Shown here: positions 1-7,747 of the stretch, piece after piece
Layout of the letters: each line of letters starts with the position of its first letter
Position numbering within the stretch: the first letter of the stretch is position 1
Source of the DNA: an uncultured bacterium
GTDB taxonomy: Bacteria > Bacteroidota > Ignavibacteria > Kapaibacteriales > UBA2268
Assembly (NCBI GenBank): GCA_937875295.1
Contig: CALLXS010000028.1
Location: 1 to 24,767, forward strand
Direction: 5' to 3'
DNA length: 24,767 nucleotides
Program-made: the position numbers and the translations under genes
Notes under the pieces: generated by a model
Told to the model about the DNA's origin: nothing
Database searches by the model: none
What the model saw: the letters and a program-made list of their open reading frames with translations, nothing else

Positions 1-193
1 TGTGCCCAATTACAATCTGGTTGTCCCGCACTATGGGTGTTTGCATGATTCTTCCAATCCCCAATATACCTGCCTGTGGAAAGTTTAGTACAGGTGTGGC
101 AAAAATTCCGCCTATTGAGCCGAAGCTGGTCACAGAGAATGATCCCTCTTTCATTTCATCGAGCGTAAGTTTTCGTTTCCTGGCTTTGTCGAC
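1..193 (-). pseudogene. 2-oxoacid dehydrogenase E2 (dihydrolipoyl acyltransferase) C-terminal fragment
   Basis: Read on the minus strand from 193 down to the window edge, this frame encodes about 64 residues of the acyltransferase catalytic domain of a pyruvate/2-oxoglutarate/branched-chain dehydrogenase E2 subunit. Family hallmarks follow in order: VDKARKRKLTLDEMKEG, SFSVTSFGSIGGIFATP, then ILGIGRIMQTPIVRDNQIVI. In intact E2 proteins this stretch lies shortly before the active-site DHR motif, which here would fall beyond the left edge. Nothing upstream of Val (193) resembles E2: the lipoyl and E1/E3-binding domains and the first half of the catalytic domain are absent, and the sequence changes directly into an unrelated ATPase gene. 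Base composition (about 46% G+C) and codon choice (GCC, GAC, GGC, CTC) differ sharply from the AT-rich remainder. The family call is firm; whether the piece belongs to this genome is doubtful. Confidence 0.8.
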
Positions 194-609
194 TCTCCAG
201 ACAAAGCTAGCTCAATCGCTTTTTCGTCCGACAAGCATTCAATATTTTTTTCGAGATATGTTTGTCTAAGACCTATTCCATTGTCAATGATACAACTTTC
301 TAAATATTTTTTTAAAGGATAATATTGACTAATAATAAAATTTTTTTCACTTTTGCTATGCTCTATAATATTATCAAACAATTCTGAAACAGTTAAGGAG
401 AAAGGGTATTCTATATATTCAAAAGATTCAATATTATTTTTAACAACTGTTAAAAAATCATCAACGGGTAAAAACTCTTTTCCAAAATTATAAATAGGAG
501 TATAATTTTTGTTTTTTAAACCATCTTTTAAAAGAGAAATTCCATTAGGAAATTTAATAGTTTTTGATGTTAAAGATACTATAGTAAAAATTGCTGAAAA
601 TATTGGCAA
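151..609 (-). pseudogene. GHKL/anti-sigma-type ATPase fragment, broken at both ends
   Basis: An open minus-strand frame begins at a TTG (609) and ends at 151, but only the part from about 545 to 190 looks like real protein. It carries the N-box of a GHKL ATPase (SELFDNIIEHSKSEKNF) and the G1 box (CIIDNGIGLRQTY), followed by DEKAIELALSGESTK, which in stand-alone regulatory ATPases precedes the G2 lid. The G2 glycine motif never appears: after ESTK the frame runs out of register through the E2 acyltransferase fragment and stops. Upstream of about 545 the frame runs antisense through a recognisable T9SS-cargo coding region, so its true N-terminus is also missing. The intact protein was probably a soluble ATP-binding regulator of the anti-sigma/STAS-partner kind. 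Base composition matches the rest of the window, unlike the E2 piece. Confidence 0.6.
183..207. repeat. 8-bp inverted repeat at the E2/ATPase junction
   Basis: GCTTTGTC (183-190) and GACAAAGC (200-207) are perfect complements around a 9-nt loop. The repeat lies exactly where E2 coding sequence changes to ATPase coding sequence. The minus-strand decamer GTCGACAAAG can be read both as VDKA of E2 and as (E)STK of the ATPase, that is, as shared microhomology at a join. It also contains a GTCGAC hexamer palindrome. Confidence 0.7.
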
Positions 610-1882
610 TTATGATTTAAATATCAAGAGCATATCAGTTGATAGCGGTGATGTATCTCAATTTATTTTTGATTTATCTCCATTCCAGAATAAAATTCTG
701 TCAGTGAATGATTCTATTTTGCTACCAATAAGGTATAAACCTGTGACAGTAGACACACACGTAGTGAAATTTAAAATTAACCACGATGAATTATACCCTA
801 ATGATAATTTTGTAAATACTTTCTTCTACATAGGGGGGAGCGCCAGAGCAAGAGATACTATAGCGATTAATCATTCATTAGAAGTTGTTGAAAACCCTGA
901 TAATTGTAATGAAAATATAATAATTGCAAAATTAACCAATAAGGGTAATATCATATCAAAAATCACAGCAATAGATGTGATTGGAGAAAGTACATTTAAT
1001 GGGGCATTTGAAGATTTTCCTAATGTGCCAATGGACTTATTGCCTTATAGCACAATTGAATTTAAATATAGATTTATCAATTCAAAGGCAACTGCTGGTA
1101 AAATGATTATAATTTTAAAGTTTGAAAATTATCCAGATTACCAAATAGTATATGATTATACTCCTCCAAATAATACTAAAAACCTAATTTTAGTTAAAAA
1201 TGATAATATTAACTTTATCCCAGGCGATACAATTTCTCTTACTTTGCAGGGAAGATTCCCTCATAATACTGATTTGCCGATAAATTCATATCTAAGAATT
1301 AAAACAAATCCACAAGTAATTAGGCTACTTTCAGGCGAGTATAATTTAGAAATAATAAATAATTCAAATTTAATTGAGAAAAAATTAGATTTATTGCAAA
1401 AATTTGATTATTTTGACATACCGATAATTGTTTCGGAAAAAATTGATGGTAATGATGTACATTGGAATATTAGTCTAGACTTTATCACATATTTTAAGAA
1501 AGAAAGATATAATCCTATTTCCATATCTTTTAATTCAGATGATTGCTTTAATTCAGTAATTGATTCAATCCTAACTGAAATGACAGAGGTATGCCTACAT
1601 TCTCTAAGAGATATTGGTTTAATAACTACTCCGGAATTAAAAGTATTTTTTAATAATTCTAATAATACTTTAGATATTAGTTTTATGAATCATATATCTG
1701 ACCAGAAGTTAAATATTAAAATTTATGATTTAAATGGAAGACTAATTAATGAATTTAACAATGTCATAAATGAATTTGGACAAATCAAAATTAACTTGGA
1801 TTTGTCAGAAATTCCAAATGGAGTGTATTTATATAAAATAACAGGCTTATTTATTAACGAAAATAATAAATTTATAAAATAA
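509..1882 (+). CDS. T9SS-sorted surface protein with ASH-like beta domain (N-terminally truncated)
   Basis: The frame gives 457 residues from a TTG (509), but there is no signal peptide and an in-frame TAA lies just upstream (503-505). The native start is therefore lost; authentic coding probably begins near 535-545. Residues about 10-85 (IPLGNLIVFDVKDTIVKIAE... through SVDSGDVSQF) resemble the ASH/choice-of-anchor D beta-sandwich common in cell-surface proteins of this superphylum. The last roughly 80 residues form a T9SS type A sorting domain with LNIKIYDLNGRLINEF and EIPNGVYLYKITG. Such cargo is exported by Sec, crosses the outer membrane through the T9SS, and is released or anchored after removal of this domain. 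The stop codon is 16 nt before the outer-membrane barrel gene, so the two are probably co-transcribed. The binding target is unknown. Confidence 0.75.
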   Translation: MFFKPSFKREIPLGNLIVFDVKDTIVKIAENIGNYDLNIKSISVDSGDVSQFIFDLSPFQNKILSVNDSILLPIRYKPVTVDTHVVKFKINHDELYPNDNFVNTFFYIGGSARARDTIAINHSLEVVENPDNCNENIIIAKLTNKGNIISKITAIDVIGESTFNGAFEDFPNVPMDLLPYSTIEFKYRFINSKATAGKMIIILKFENYPDYQIVYDYTPPNNTKNLILVKNDNINFIPGDTISLTLQGRFPHNTDLPINSYLRIKTNPQVIRLLSGEYNLEIINNSNLIEKKLDLLQKFDYFDIPIIVSEKIDGNDVHWNISLDFITYFKKERYNPISISFNSDDCFNSVIDSILTEMTEVCLHSLRDIGLITTPELKVFFNNSNNTLDISFMNHISDQKLNIKIYDLNGRLINEFNNVINEFGQIKINLDLSEIPNGVYLYKITGLFINENNKFIK

Positions 1883-1898
1883 AATTATAGGTATTTAA

Positions 1899-2756
1899 AT
1901 GAAAATACGTTACTTTCTAATTTCAATTCTTTTTATTGGATTATGTAATTTAAATCTAATGTCAAAAGAAGAAACAAGCCCTATACAACCAATTCCAACC
2001 CTTGATTATATTTATTTAGGGCTTACTGCTGGGTATAATAATGTAATTCATACTGCAAACTTAAAGACATTTGCTTATGATAATATTTGCCCAAGTTTCG
2101 AAGATGGTAATGCAAGTGGCTTTCATGCTGGTATTTTTTACGAACAATTTATTGGCGAAATAGGAACTGCTCACTCAATTATTCTTCGCTTACTTTACAA
2201 CACATATCCTACAGATTTCAATAGATATGGTGATAGATGGTTAAGTAGAGTAATTGACCCAACTAAAGATACTTCTAGCCCTGACTATGCAAAAGATATT
2301 TATACTACTACTGGTCACAGAAATAGTGTAGAATATAATGCTGTTTCAGCAGATCTTATGTATAAATTTAGATTTATTAATTTAGCTAATATTGGCGGTC
2401 TTGTTGCTACAGTTGGTCCTACAGTTGATTATATCATTACAAAGACACGTGTCCAGTCAATGTATATTACTGACCCAAGTAATGTACAATTTTCTCAGCA
2501 AACACTTAATCCAGGACAAAGCTATTCACCTGATAGAAGAACATTATATGCTTATGATGGCGAAATTGAAAATGCTAAATCTATAAGATTTGGTATAAAA
2601 GCTGGTATTCAATTAGAATTTAATATACCAGGTTTCCCTCTACAATTGATCCCAGGCGTATTCTACAATTATGGATTAACAGATGTAAATGACCAAGATT
2701 GGAAAGTACATGTAATTCAACCAAGTATTGATATTAGAATTCCAATTGGATACTAA
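1899..2756 (+). CDS. Outer-membrane beta-barrel protein, function unknown
   Basis: A 285-residue protein with a Sec signal peptide (residues 1 to about 22: basic MKIRY start, hydrophobic FLISILFIGL core) and then alternating amphipathic strands rich in aromatic residues and glycine, such as YIYLGLTAGYNNV, GFHAGIFYEQFIG, HSIILRLLYN and VSADLMYKFRF. The last residues, PSIDIRIPIGY, look like a terminal beta-strand ending in an aromatic residue, as in outer-membrane barrels recognised by BAM. Strand spacing suggests a small barrel of perhaps 8-10 strands, similar to the generic Bacteroidota 'outer membrane protein beta-barrel' families. I cannot assign a substrate. It lies 16 nt after a T9SS cargo gene and is followed by a strong terminator, so it ends the transcript. 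The cysteine at residue 16 lacks a good lipobox, so a lipoprotein is unlikely. Confidence 0.65.
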   Translation: MKIRYFLISILFIGLCNLNLMSKEETSPIQPIPTLDYIYLGLTAGYNNVIHTANLKTFAYDNICPSFEDGNASGFHAGIFYEQFIGEIGTAHSIILRLLYNTYPTDFNRYGDRWLSRVIDPTKDTSSPDYAKDIYTTTGHRNSVEYNAVSADLMYKFRFINLANIGGLVATVGPTVDYIITKTRVQSMYITDPSNVQFSQQTLNPGQSYSPDRRTLYAYDGEIENAKSIRFGIKAGIQLEFNIPGFPLQLIPGVFYNYGLTDVNDQDWKVHVIQPSIDIRIPIGY

Positions 2757-2780
2757 GATTTAAGATATAAATAATTAATT

Positions 2781-2820
2781 AAAAGGCTCAATATTAGATA
2801 TATTGAGCTTTTTATTTTTT
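2781..2820. terminator. Bidirectional intrinsic terminator
   Basis: GCTCAATAT (2786-2794) pairs perfectly with ATATTGAGC (2800-2808) around the loop TAGAT. The stem is flanked by AAAAG on the left and CTTTTTATTTTTT on the right. It closes the barrel-protein transcript and can also stop the convergent GT9 gene, which ends at 2828. Confidence 0.85.
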
Positions 2821-2827
2821 GAGAATG

Positions 2828-3838
2828 TTAAAATAATAAATGTACAAGAGCTGAAATAATTTCTTTAGTATCAATATTTAATTCCATTTCAGCTTGATCC
2901 TTTTCGAAATTTATCTGTTCCTTAGAGGTAAGATTAATTGTTCTAGGATTTTTATGTCCCCATCTATCGCTACTTATTGCTTTAGCACTTGGAAAGAGTG
3001 CAATTACTTTCGAACCAATTGCTTCAGCAATATGCATAATTCCTGTAGAATTGGCTATAAGACATTCTGTAGTAGATAATAAGGCAGAGGTTTCTTCAAG
3101 TGATAATTTTCCGCAAAGATTAATTGCTTGTGGGTTATTTTCACAAATATAATTGCATAAATTTAATTCATTTTCTACACCTGTAACAACGACTAAGAAT
3201 TTTGAATTTTCTTTTAGTTTATTTGCTAAGATATAATTTGCTATTTCAGAAAACTTTTCTTTTGATAAATAGGGAGCTGAACCACTACCTCCTGGATGAA
3301 TTACGATATATTTCCCAATGTTTTTAGTTAATTGCGTAATTTTTTGAATAGCATTATTTGAAATATAAGGTTTTAGTAGTTTATATTCTTCGTTAGTCCC
3401 AGCAATAGAATTTATCATATCTACATTATATTGAGCTTCTGTTTTTTCGGCAGTCTTGCGATGTTCAAAGATTTTTTTATTAAATAAAAATGAATAATAT
3501 CTATATCCGCTACCTACTCTTAGGGGTACTCTATTAACAAATGCAGGAAAAACCTCTTCTAATCGAGGACGAGGAAAAAAAACGACATCAAATTTATTAT
3601 TTTTAAATATCGAATTTATTCCGCCATCCACTTTATTGACAAAATGATATGCAGAAATATATGGTTGATTTTGAAGTAAAAATTCTGTGTATGAATTAGC
3701 AATTACATGGATTTCCGCATAAGGATTTATGCTTTTAATGATATTTACCATTGGAAGTGTCAGCACCATATCGCCTAATTTATCAGTGCGAACTATAGCA
3801 ATTTTCTTAGCATTCCTTAAAATTTTATTTGAATTCAT
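2828..3838 (-). CDS. Glycosyltransferase family 9 (heptosyltransferase-like)
   Basis: Predicted to move a sugar, typically a heptose from an ADP-heptose donor, onto lipid A-core or another envelope glycan at the cytoplasmic face of the inner membrane. The two-Rossmann GT-B fold is visible: an N-terminal IAIVRTDKLGDMVLTLPMV (residues 13-31) with the GD pair typical of GT9, YIVIHPGGSGSA (about 178-188), which opens the C-terminal nucleotide-binding half, and CLIANSTGIMHIAEAIG (about 259-275), the conserved donor-site motif. The 336-residue length is normal. I chose the ATG at 3838; an in-frame ATG at 3874 would add 12 residues (MHFKRNLKNYIK), but it overlaps a predicted -7 promoter box and would lie upstream of the transcript start. 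No other polysaccharide genes are adjacent. It diverges from mfd. The exact acceptor is unknown. Confidence 0.85.
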   Translation of the reverse strand: MNSNKILRNAKKIAIVRTDKLGDMVLTLPMVNIIKSINPYAEIHVIANSYTEFLLQNQPYISAYHFVNKVDGGINSIFKNNKFDVVFFPRPRLEEVFPAFVNRVPLRVGSGYRYYSFLFNKKIFEHRKTAEKTEAQYNVDMINSIAGTNEEYKLLKPYISNNAIQKITQLTKNIGKYIVIHPGGSGSAPYLSKEKFSEIANYILANKLKENSKFLVVVTGVENELNLCNYICENNPQAINLCGKLSLEETSALLSTTECLIANSTGIMHIAEAIGSKVIALFPSAKAISSDRWGHKNPRTINLTSKEQINFEKDQAEMELNIDTKEIISALVHLLF

Positions 3839-3871
3839 TTTTATATAATTTTTTAGATTCCTTTTGAAATG

Positions 3872-3904
3872 CAAAAATATAAGAAAATAATATATTTCAG
3901 CAAA
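3872..3904 (-). promoter_or_regulatory. Bacteroidota-type promoter for the GT9 gene
   Basis: On the minus strand TTTG (3904-3901), then 21 nt, then TATTTTTG (3879-3872) match the -33 TTTG / -7 TAnnTTTG consensus of Bacteroidota primary sigma factor promoters. Transcription would start near 3865, which favours the ATG at 3838 as translation start. Confidence 0.5.
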
Positions 3905-3958
3905 TTTATAGAAAAATAATTTTTAGATTTGTAATTTTGCAATCAAAATTTTAGCATT

Positions 3959-3981
3959 AATTGTAATTTTCAATTACAATT
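3959..3981. repeat. 10-bp inverted repeat between divergent GT9 gene and mfd
   Basis: AATTGTAATT (3959-3968) and AATTACAATT (3972-3981) are perfect complements with a 3-nt loop, 42 nt before the mfd start. There is no T-run, so it is not a typical terminator. It could be an operator or a hairpin in the mfd leader. Two TAnnTTTG-like -7 boxes (3924-3931 and 3932-3939) lie just upstream, but I see no good -33 element for them. Confidence 0.55.
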
Positions 3982-4023
3982 GCTTACTATCATAAAAATA
4001 ACGAAAGTCAAACAAATAATAAT

Positions 4024-7000
4024 ATGAGAGATTTTTCATTTTCAGAAATCGGTACTTATGTAGAAAATTCTGATTTTTTTAGAGAAACTATAAATCAAAT
4101 TAAATCATCAAAATCTCCTTCAATTAAGCATTTAAGTGGTTCATTAAAAGCTTCTTTAGTCGCAAGTATATTTAAAAATATTAAGAAAAGTATTTGTGTA
4201 TTAGTATCATCAAATAGTATTATTGATGACTACGAAACTGATTTGCTTTTGATGGATAAATTCAATCTTATTACTTTCCCGGAACCGACTAAAAGTAATG
4301 TTAAGCAGACTCTTAATGCAAATATCGATGACTTATCAATTTTAGATTCTTTATCTAAAATCACAGAAAATGAAAATCATATTATTATAGCAAACTATAA
4401 AATATTTGAGAAAATATTACCTCAAAAAGAAGCCCTGCATAGGAATAAAATAACTTTAAAAGTAGGCGATACAGTTAATTACGAAGAATTTCGCCGTGAT
4501 TTAATTTTCGGTGGTTTTGAAAAATGCGAATATGTAAGTCATCAAGGGCAAATTTCAACGCGTGGAGGTATAATCGATATTTTTCCAGTTGGCTGGATAA
4601 ACCCAATTAGAATTGAATCCTGGGGAGACGAAATTGAATCTATTAGAGAATTTGACATTCTTTCGCAGCGAAGTATAAATAATTTGGAAAAAGCAGAATT
4701 TACCAAAGATATTTTAACTATTTTTGAAGAAGATAAAAATTCTGAATTTTTAAGTCATTTGCCACCAGAGACATTATTAATAATCGATTCACCAGATAAA
4801 ATTAAGGCTATTGATGAAAATTGGAATGCACCAGAATATAATAATAAATTAATTATTAATCCGATTGAAAATGCTACAATAAATATCAAAAGTACTTCAC
4901 AACCTGCAGTAAATTCTTCAATGAAAGAATTAGTGCGTATTCTTAGATATTATGCTTCCTTAAATTACAATATCTTCTTAGCTTCTGATGGTGGTAATAG
5001 TAGTTGGCGACTACATGACTTAATTGAGAATACTCTTACGCTTAAAGAAAGTGATTATCAAAGCGGAAAAGCGCTCAGCATTGATAATATAAATAATTCA
5101 TTTGCAGAATTAGAAGATGCAAAATTAGCTGATCCAGATTATACTTATAATATCCTGAAATGGATGAATCTATCACCGGTAGAGGGATTTATTTGTGATG
5201 ATATTAAAACTGTGTTCTTTACTGAACATCAAATTTTTAACCGTATAAAAACTAAATTTATCAGCAAAAAAATTGCAAAAAAAGCTGGTATATCGCTTAA
5301 AGAACTAAAGCAACTTCAGCCGGGCGATTTTGTTGTACATACTGACAAGGGTATTGGAAAATTCGAGGGGATAGAATCAATAAATTTAGGCGGTAGCATT
5401 CAAGACTGTGTCAGACTTACTTATGAAGGTGGAGACACTCTTTATGTTCATTTAAACTATATTAATAAAATACAGAAATATAGTGCTTCAGAGGGTACAA
5501 TTCCTAAATTAAGTAAATTAGGTTCAAGCGAATGGGAACGTAAAAAAGCACGAACTAAAAAGAGACTGAAAGACATTGCTCGCGATTTAATTAAAATTTA
5601 TGCTAAGAGAAAAGCAATACCGGGGTATTCATTCCCGACAGATACAATTTGGCAAAAAGAGTTTGAAGCATCATTTATGTACGAAGATACTCCAGACCAA
5701 CACAGGGCTGGTGTCGAAGTAAAAAATGATATGGAATCAAATTCTCCTATGGATAGGCTTGTATGTGGAGATGTTGGCTTCGGAAAAACTGAAGTTGCAA
5801 TTCGAGCTGCTTTTAAAGCGGCACAAAATGGTAAGCAAACTGCTGTATTAGTGCCTACTACGATCCTCGCTCAGCAGCATTATGAATCTTTTAATGATAG
5901 AATGAAAGGTTATCCAATCAATATAGGTGTAATTTCAAGATTTAGAACAAAGAAAGAGCAAAATGAAATTTTAGAAAATTTAATTAATGGTAAATGCGAT
6001 ATTTTAATTGGTACTCATAGATTATTAAGCAAAGATATTAAATTTAAAGATTTAGGCTTATTAATTATAGATGAAGAGCATAGATTCGGCGTTTCTGCTA
6101 AGGAAAAATTACGCGAATTACGCGCCAATATTGATACTCTCACTCTTACTGCTACTCCAATTCCACGAACTCTTAATTTTTCATTAATGGGTGCAAGAGA
6201 TTTAAGTCTCATTGAGACTCCACCACGAAATAGATTGCCTATTGAAACACAAGTAATAGAATGGGATGAAAAAAAGCTATCTGAAGCTATTCATAATGAA
6301 TTAAATAGGAATGGTCAGATATTCATTGTGAATGATAAAGTAAAAGACATTGAATTATTAGCTAAAAAAATTCAGAATATAGCACCACTTTCAAAAATCG
6401 GAATAGCACATGGACAATTACCAGCAAGCCAATTAGAAAAGGAAATGCAAAGGTTTATAGAGAGGAAGTATGATATACTTATTTCTACCAAAATTGTTGA
6501 AAGCGGACTTGATATTCCAAATGCAAATACAATTATTATAAATAAAGCACAAAATTTTGGATTAGCAGAACTTTACCAATTACGAGGGAGAGTAGGGCGA
6601 AGCAATAAGCAAGCATATTGCTATCTTTGCATTCCTTCATTTAAAATTATGAACAATAATATTTTAAAAAGGTTAGAGGCTATAGAAGAATTTACAGATT
6701 TAGGTAGTGGATTTAAATTAGCAATGAAGGATATGGAAATAAGAGGTGCTGGTAATTTGCTTGGTGCTGAACAAAGTGGTTTTATCGTTGATATTGGATA
6801 TGAATTATTTCATAAAGTATTAGATGAAGCAGTACAGGAATTACGAAATGAAGAATTTGGAGATATTTTTGATAAAAAATATAATAAGAAAATTTCGGCT
6901 CTTGAAAATGACAATATTGCGATTGAAATAAATTCAGATGCTTTAATTCCAGCTGAGTATATAGAATCTGAGACTGAGAGATTTAAATATTATAAAGTCC

Positions 7001-7374
7001 TATATGAATTAAAAAATGCTGAAGAATATAAGAAAATCGTAGCTGAATTGGTAGATAGGTTTGGTAATTTACCGGCTAAAGTAAAAGAACTACTTTTTGT
7101 AGTTAGGCTTAGAATAGCCGCTCTTGGTACAGGTTTTGTAAAAATTTCTATACATCGCGATTATTTTGTAGCAGAATTCCCTGATGCAGAAGCTAAAGAT
7201 TTTTACTCAACTGCATACTTGGAAATTTCTGATATTGTGCAGGAATACGAAGAAGCTAAAATTTATCAAGAAGGCAAGAGATTATTACTAAAAATGCCAT
7301 TTACAAGTAGAAATGAAATTATTGAACTATTTTTTAAGATTAAGCAATCTGTAGAAAATTTATTTAACGATTAA
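4024..7374 (+). CDS. mfd: Transcription-repair coupling factor Mfd
   Basis: Mfd is a cytoplasmic ATP-driven DNA translocase that removes RNA polymerase stalled at lesions and recruits UvrA to start nucleotide excision repair. At 1116 residues it is close to the E. coli protein (1148). The N-terminal part is the UvrB-like module, with HQGQISTRGGIIDIFPVGW near residues 175-195. The RNA-polymerase-interacting (CarD-like) domain starts at about 432 (LQPGDFVVHTDKGIGKFEGI). The RecG-like motor has Walker A GDVGFGKT (582-589), DEEH (683-686), the TLTATPIPRTL motif and QLRGRVGR in motif VI. The C-terminal TRCF/D7 domain occupies about 945-1060 and masks the UvrA-binding surface. All motor motifs look intact. 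It is transcribed alone, diverging from GT9 and converging on the MazG-type gene only 14 nt away. Confidence 0.97.
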   Translation: MRDFSFSEIGTYVENSDFFRETINQIKSSKSPSIKHLSGSLKASLVASIFKNIKKSICVLVSSNSIIDDYETDLLLMDKFNLITFPEPTKSNVKQTLNANIDDLSILDSLSKITENENHIIIANYKIFEKILPQKEALHRNKITLKVGDTVNYEEFRRDLIFGGFEKCEYVSHQGQISTRGGIIDIFPVGWINPIRIESWGDEIESIREFDILSQRSINNLEKAEFTKDILTIFEEDKNSEFLSHLPPETLLIIDSPDKIKAIDENWNAPEYNNKLIINPIENATINIKSTSQPAVNSSMKELVRILRYYASLNYNIFLASDGGNSSWRLHDLIENTLTLKESDYQSGKALSIDNINNSFAELEDAKLADPDYTYNILKWMNLSPVEGFICDDIKTVFFTEHQIFNRIKTKFISKKIAKKAGISLKELKQLQPGDFVVHTDKGIGKFEGIESINLGGSIQDCVRLTYEGGDTLYVHLNYINKIQKYSASEGTIPKLSKLGSSEWERKKARTKKRLKDIARDLIKIYAKRKAIPGYSFPTDTIWQKEFEASFMYEDTPDQHRAGVEVKNDMESNSPMDRLVCGDVGFGKTEVAIRAAFKAAQNGKQTAVLVPTTILAQQHYESFNDRMKGYPINIGVISRFRTKKEQNEILENLINGKCDILIGTHRLLSKDIKFKDLGLLIIDEEHRFGVSAKEKLRELRANIDTLTLTATPIPRTLNFSLMGARDLSLIETPPRNRLPIETQVIEWDEKKLSEAIHNELNRNGQIFIVNDKVKDIELLAKKIQNIAPLSKIGIAHGQLPASQLEKEMQRFIERKYDILISTKIVESGLDIPNANTIIINKAQNFGLAELYQLRGRVGRSNKQAYCYLCIPSFKIMNNNILKRLEAIEEFTDLGSGFKLAMKDMEIRGAGNLLGAEQSGFIVDIGYELFHKVLDEAVQELRNEEFGDIFDKKYNKKISALENDNIAIEINSDALIPAEYIESETERFKYYKVLYELKNAEEYKKIVAELVDRFGNLPAKVKELLFVVRLRIAALGTGFVKISIHRDYFVAEFPDAEAKDFYSTAYLEISDIVQEYEEAKIYQEGKRLLLKMPFTSRNEIIELFFKIKQSVENLFND

Positions 7375-7388
7375 TATAGATTATTTTA

Positions 7389-7742
7389 TCAATAAGTTTT
7401 ATTTTGAGATTCAAGTATTAATCTATTATTTTCAATTATATTTAATTTGATTTTTACTGCTTCGGATAAATCAATTTTGCGTGCATTACAATAATTCATC
7501 AGTGCGATAAATACATCGGCGGCTTCATCTTGGAGTTTTTCTTGAGAAATGTCTCTCCCTTTCCAAATTTTTTTTTCCAAATTAGCCAATTCTCCTGCTT
7601 CTCCATTTAATTCTAAACAAAAGAATTCAGGAGATCGAGCAATAAATTTTTCAATTTGATATAAATCAAATTCCCTCTGAATATTTGATAATGATTTTAA
7701 TTCATCATTAAATTCATTTTCTAATCGCAAATATCTATTCAT
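7389..7742 (-). CDS. MazG-like nucleotide pyrophosphohydrolase
   Basis: A small (117-residue) all-alpha NTP pyrophosphohydrolase of the MazG/dUTPase superfamily, expected to hydrolyse a nucleoside triphosphate to the monophosphate and pyrophosphate with Mg2+. The metal-binding pattern ExxE-(12-28)-ExxD is present as E48-x-x-E51 (GEAGEL) and E73-x-x-D76 (QDEAADVFIALM), with a basic KKIWKG segment between. It is the size of the single-domain members, not the tandem-domain E. coli MazG (263 residues), so the substrate (dCTP, a damaged nucleotide or another NTP) cannot be deduced. The start codon follows the response-regulator stop by 5 nt, indicating one transcript and possible translational coupling. 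There is no MazEF toxin-antitoxin pair nearby, so a link to programmed growth arrest is not supported. Confidence 0.85.
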   Translation of the reverse strand: MNRYLRLENEFNDELKSLSNIQREFDLYQIEKFIARSPEFFCLELNGEAGELANLEKKIWKGRDISQEKLQDEAADVFIALMNYCNARKIDLSEAVKIKLNIIENNRLILESQNKTY

Positions 7743-7747
7743 TGTCT

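Noticed and set aside
188..193. GTCGAC (SalI site) at the E2/ATPase junction as proof of a cloning artefact
   Set aside because: A six-base site is weak evidence, and the shared sequence at the join extends to about ten bases, which fits microhomology better than a ligated restriction end.
21..269. Plus-strand open frame of 82 codons at the left edge
   Set aside because: It is antisense to the E2 acyltransferase and ATPase fragments, whose minus-strand reading shows clear family motifs, and it crosses the junction between them.
2392..2586. Open frame inside the outer-membrane barrel gene
   Set aside because: It lies in another frame of a convincing signal-peptide and beta-strand protein and has no independent start signals.
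7389..7742. MazG-type gene as part of a toxin-antitoxin or phage-defence system
   Set aside because: No MazE/MazF or other toxin and no defence gene is nearby; the neighbours are a response regulator and mfd.
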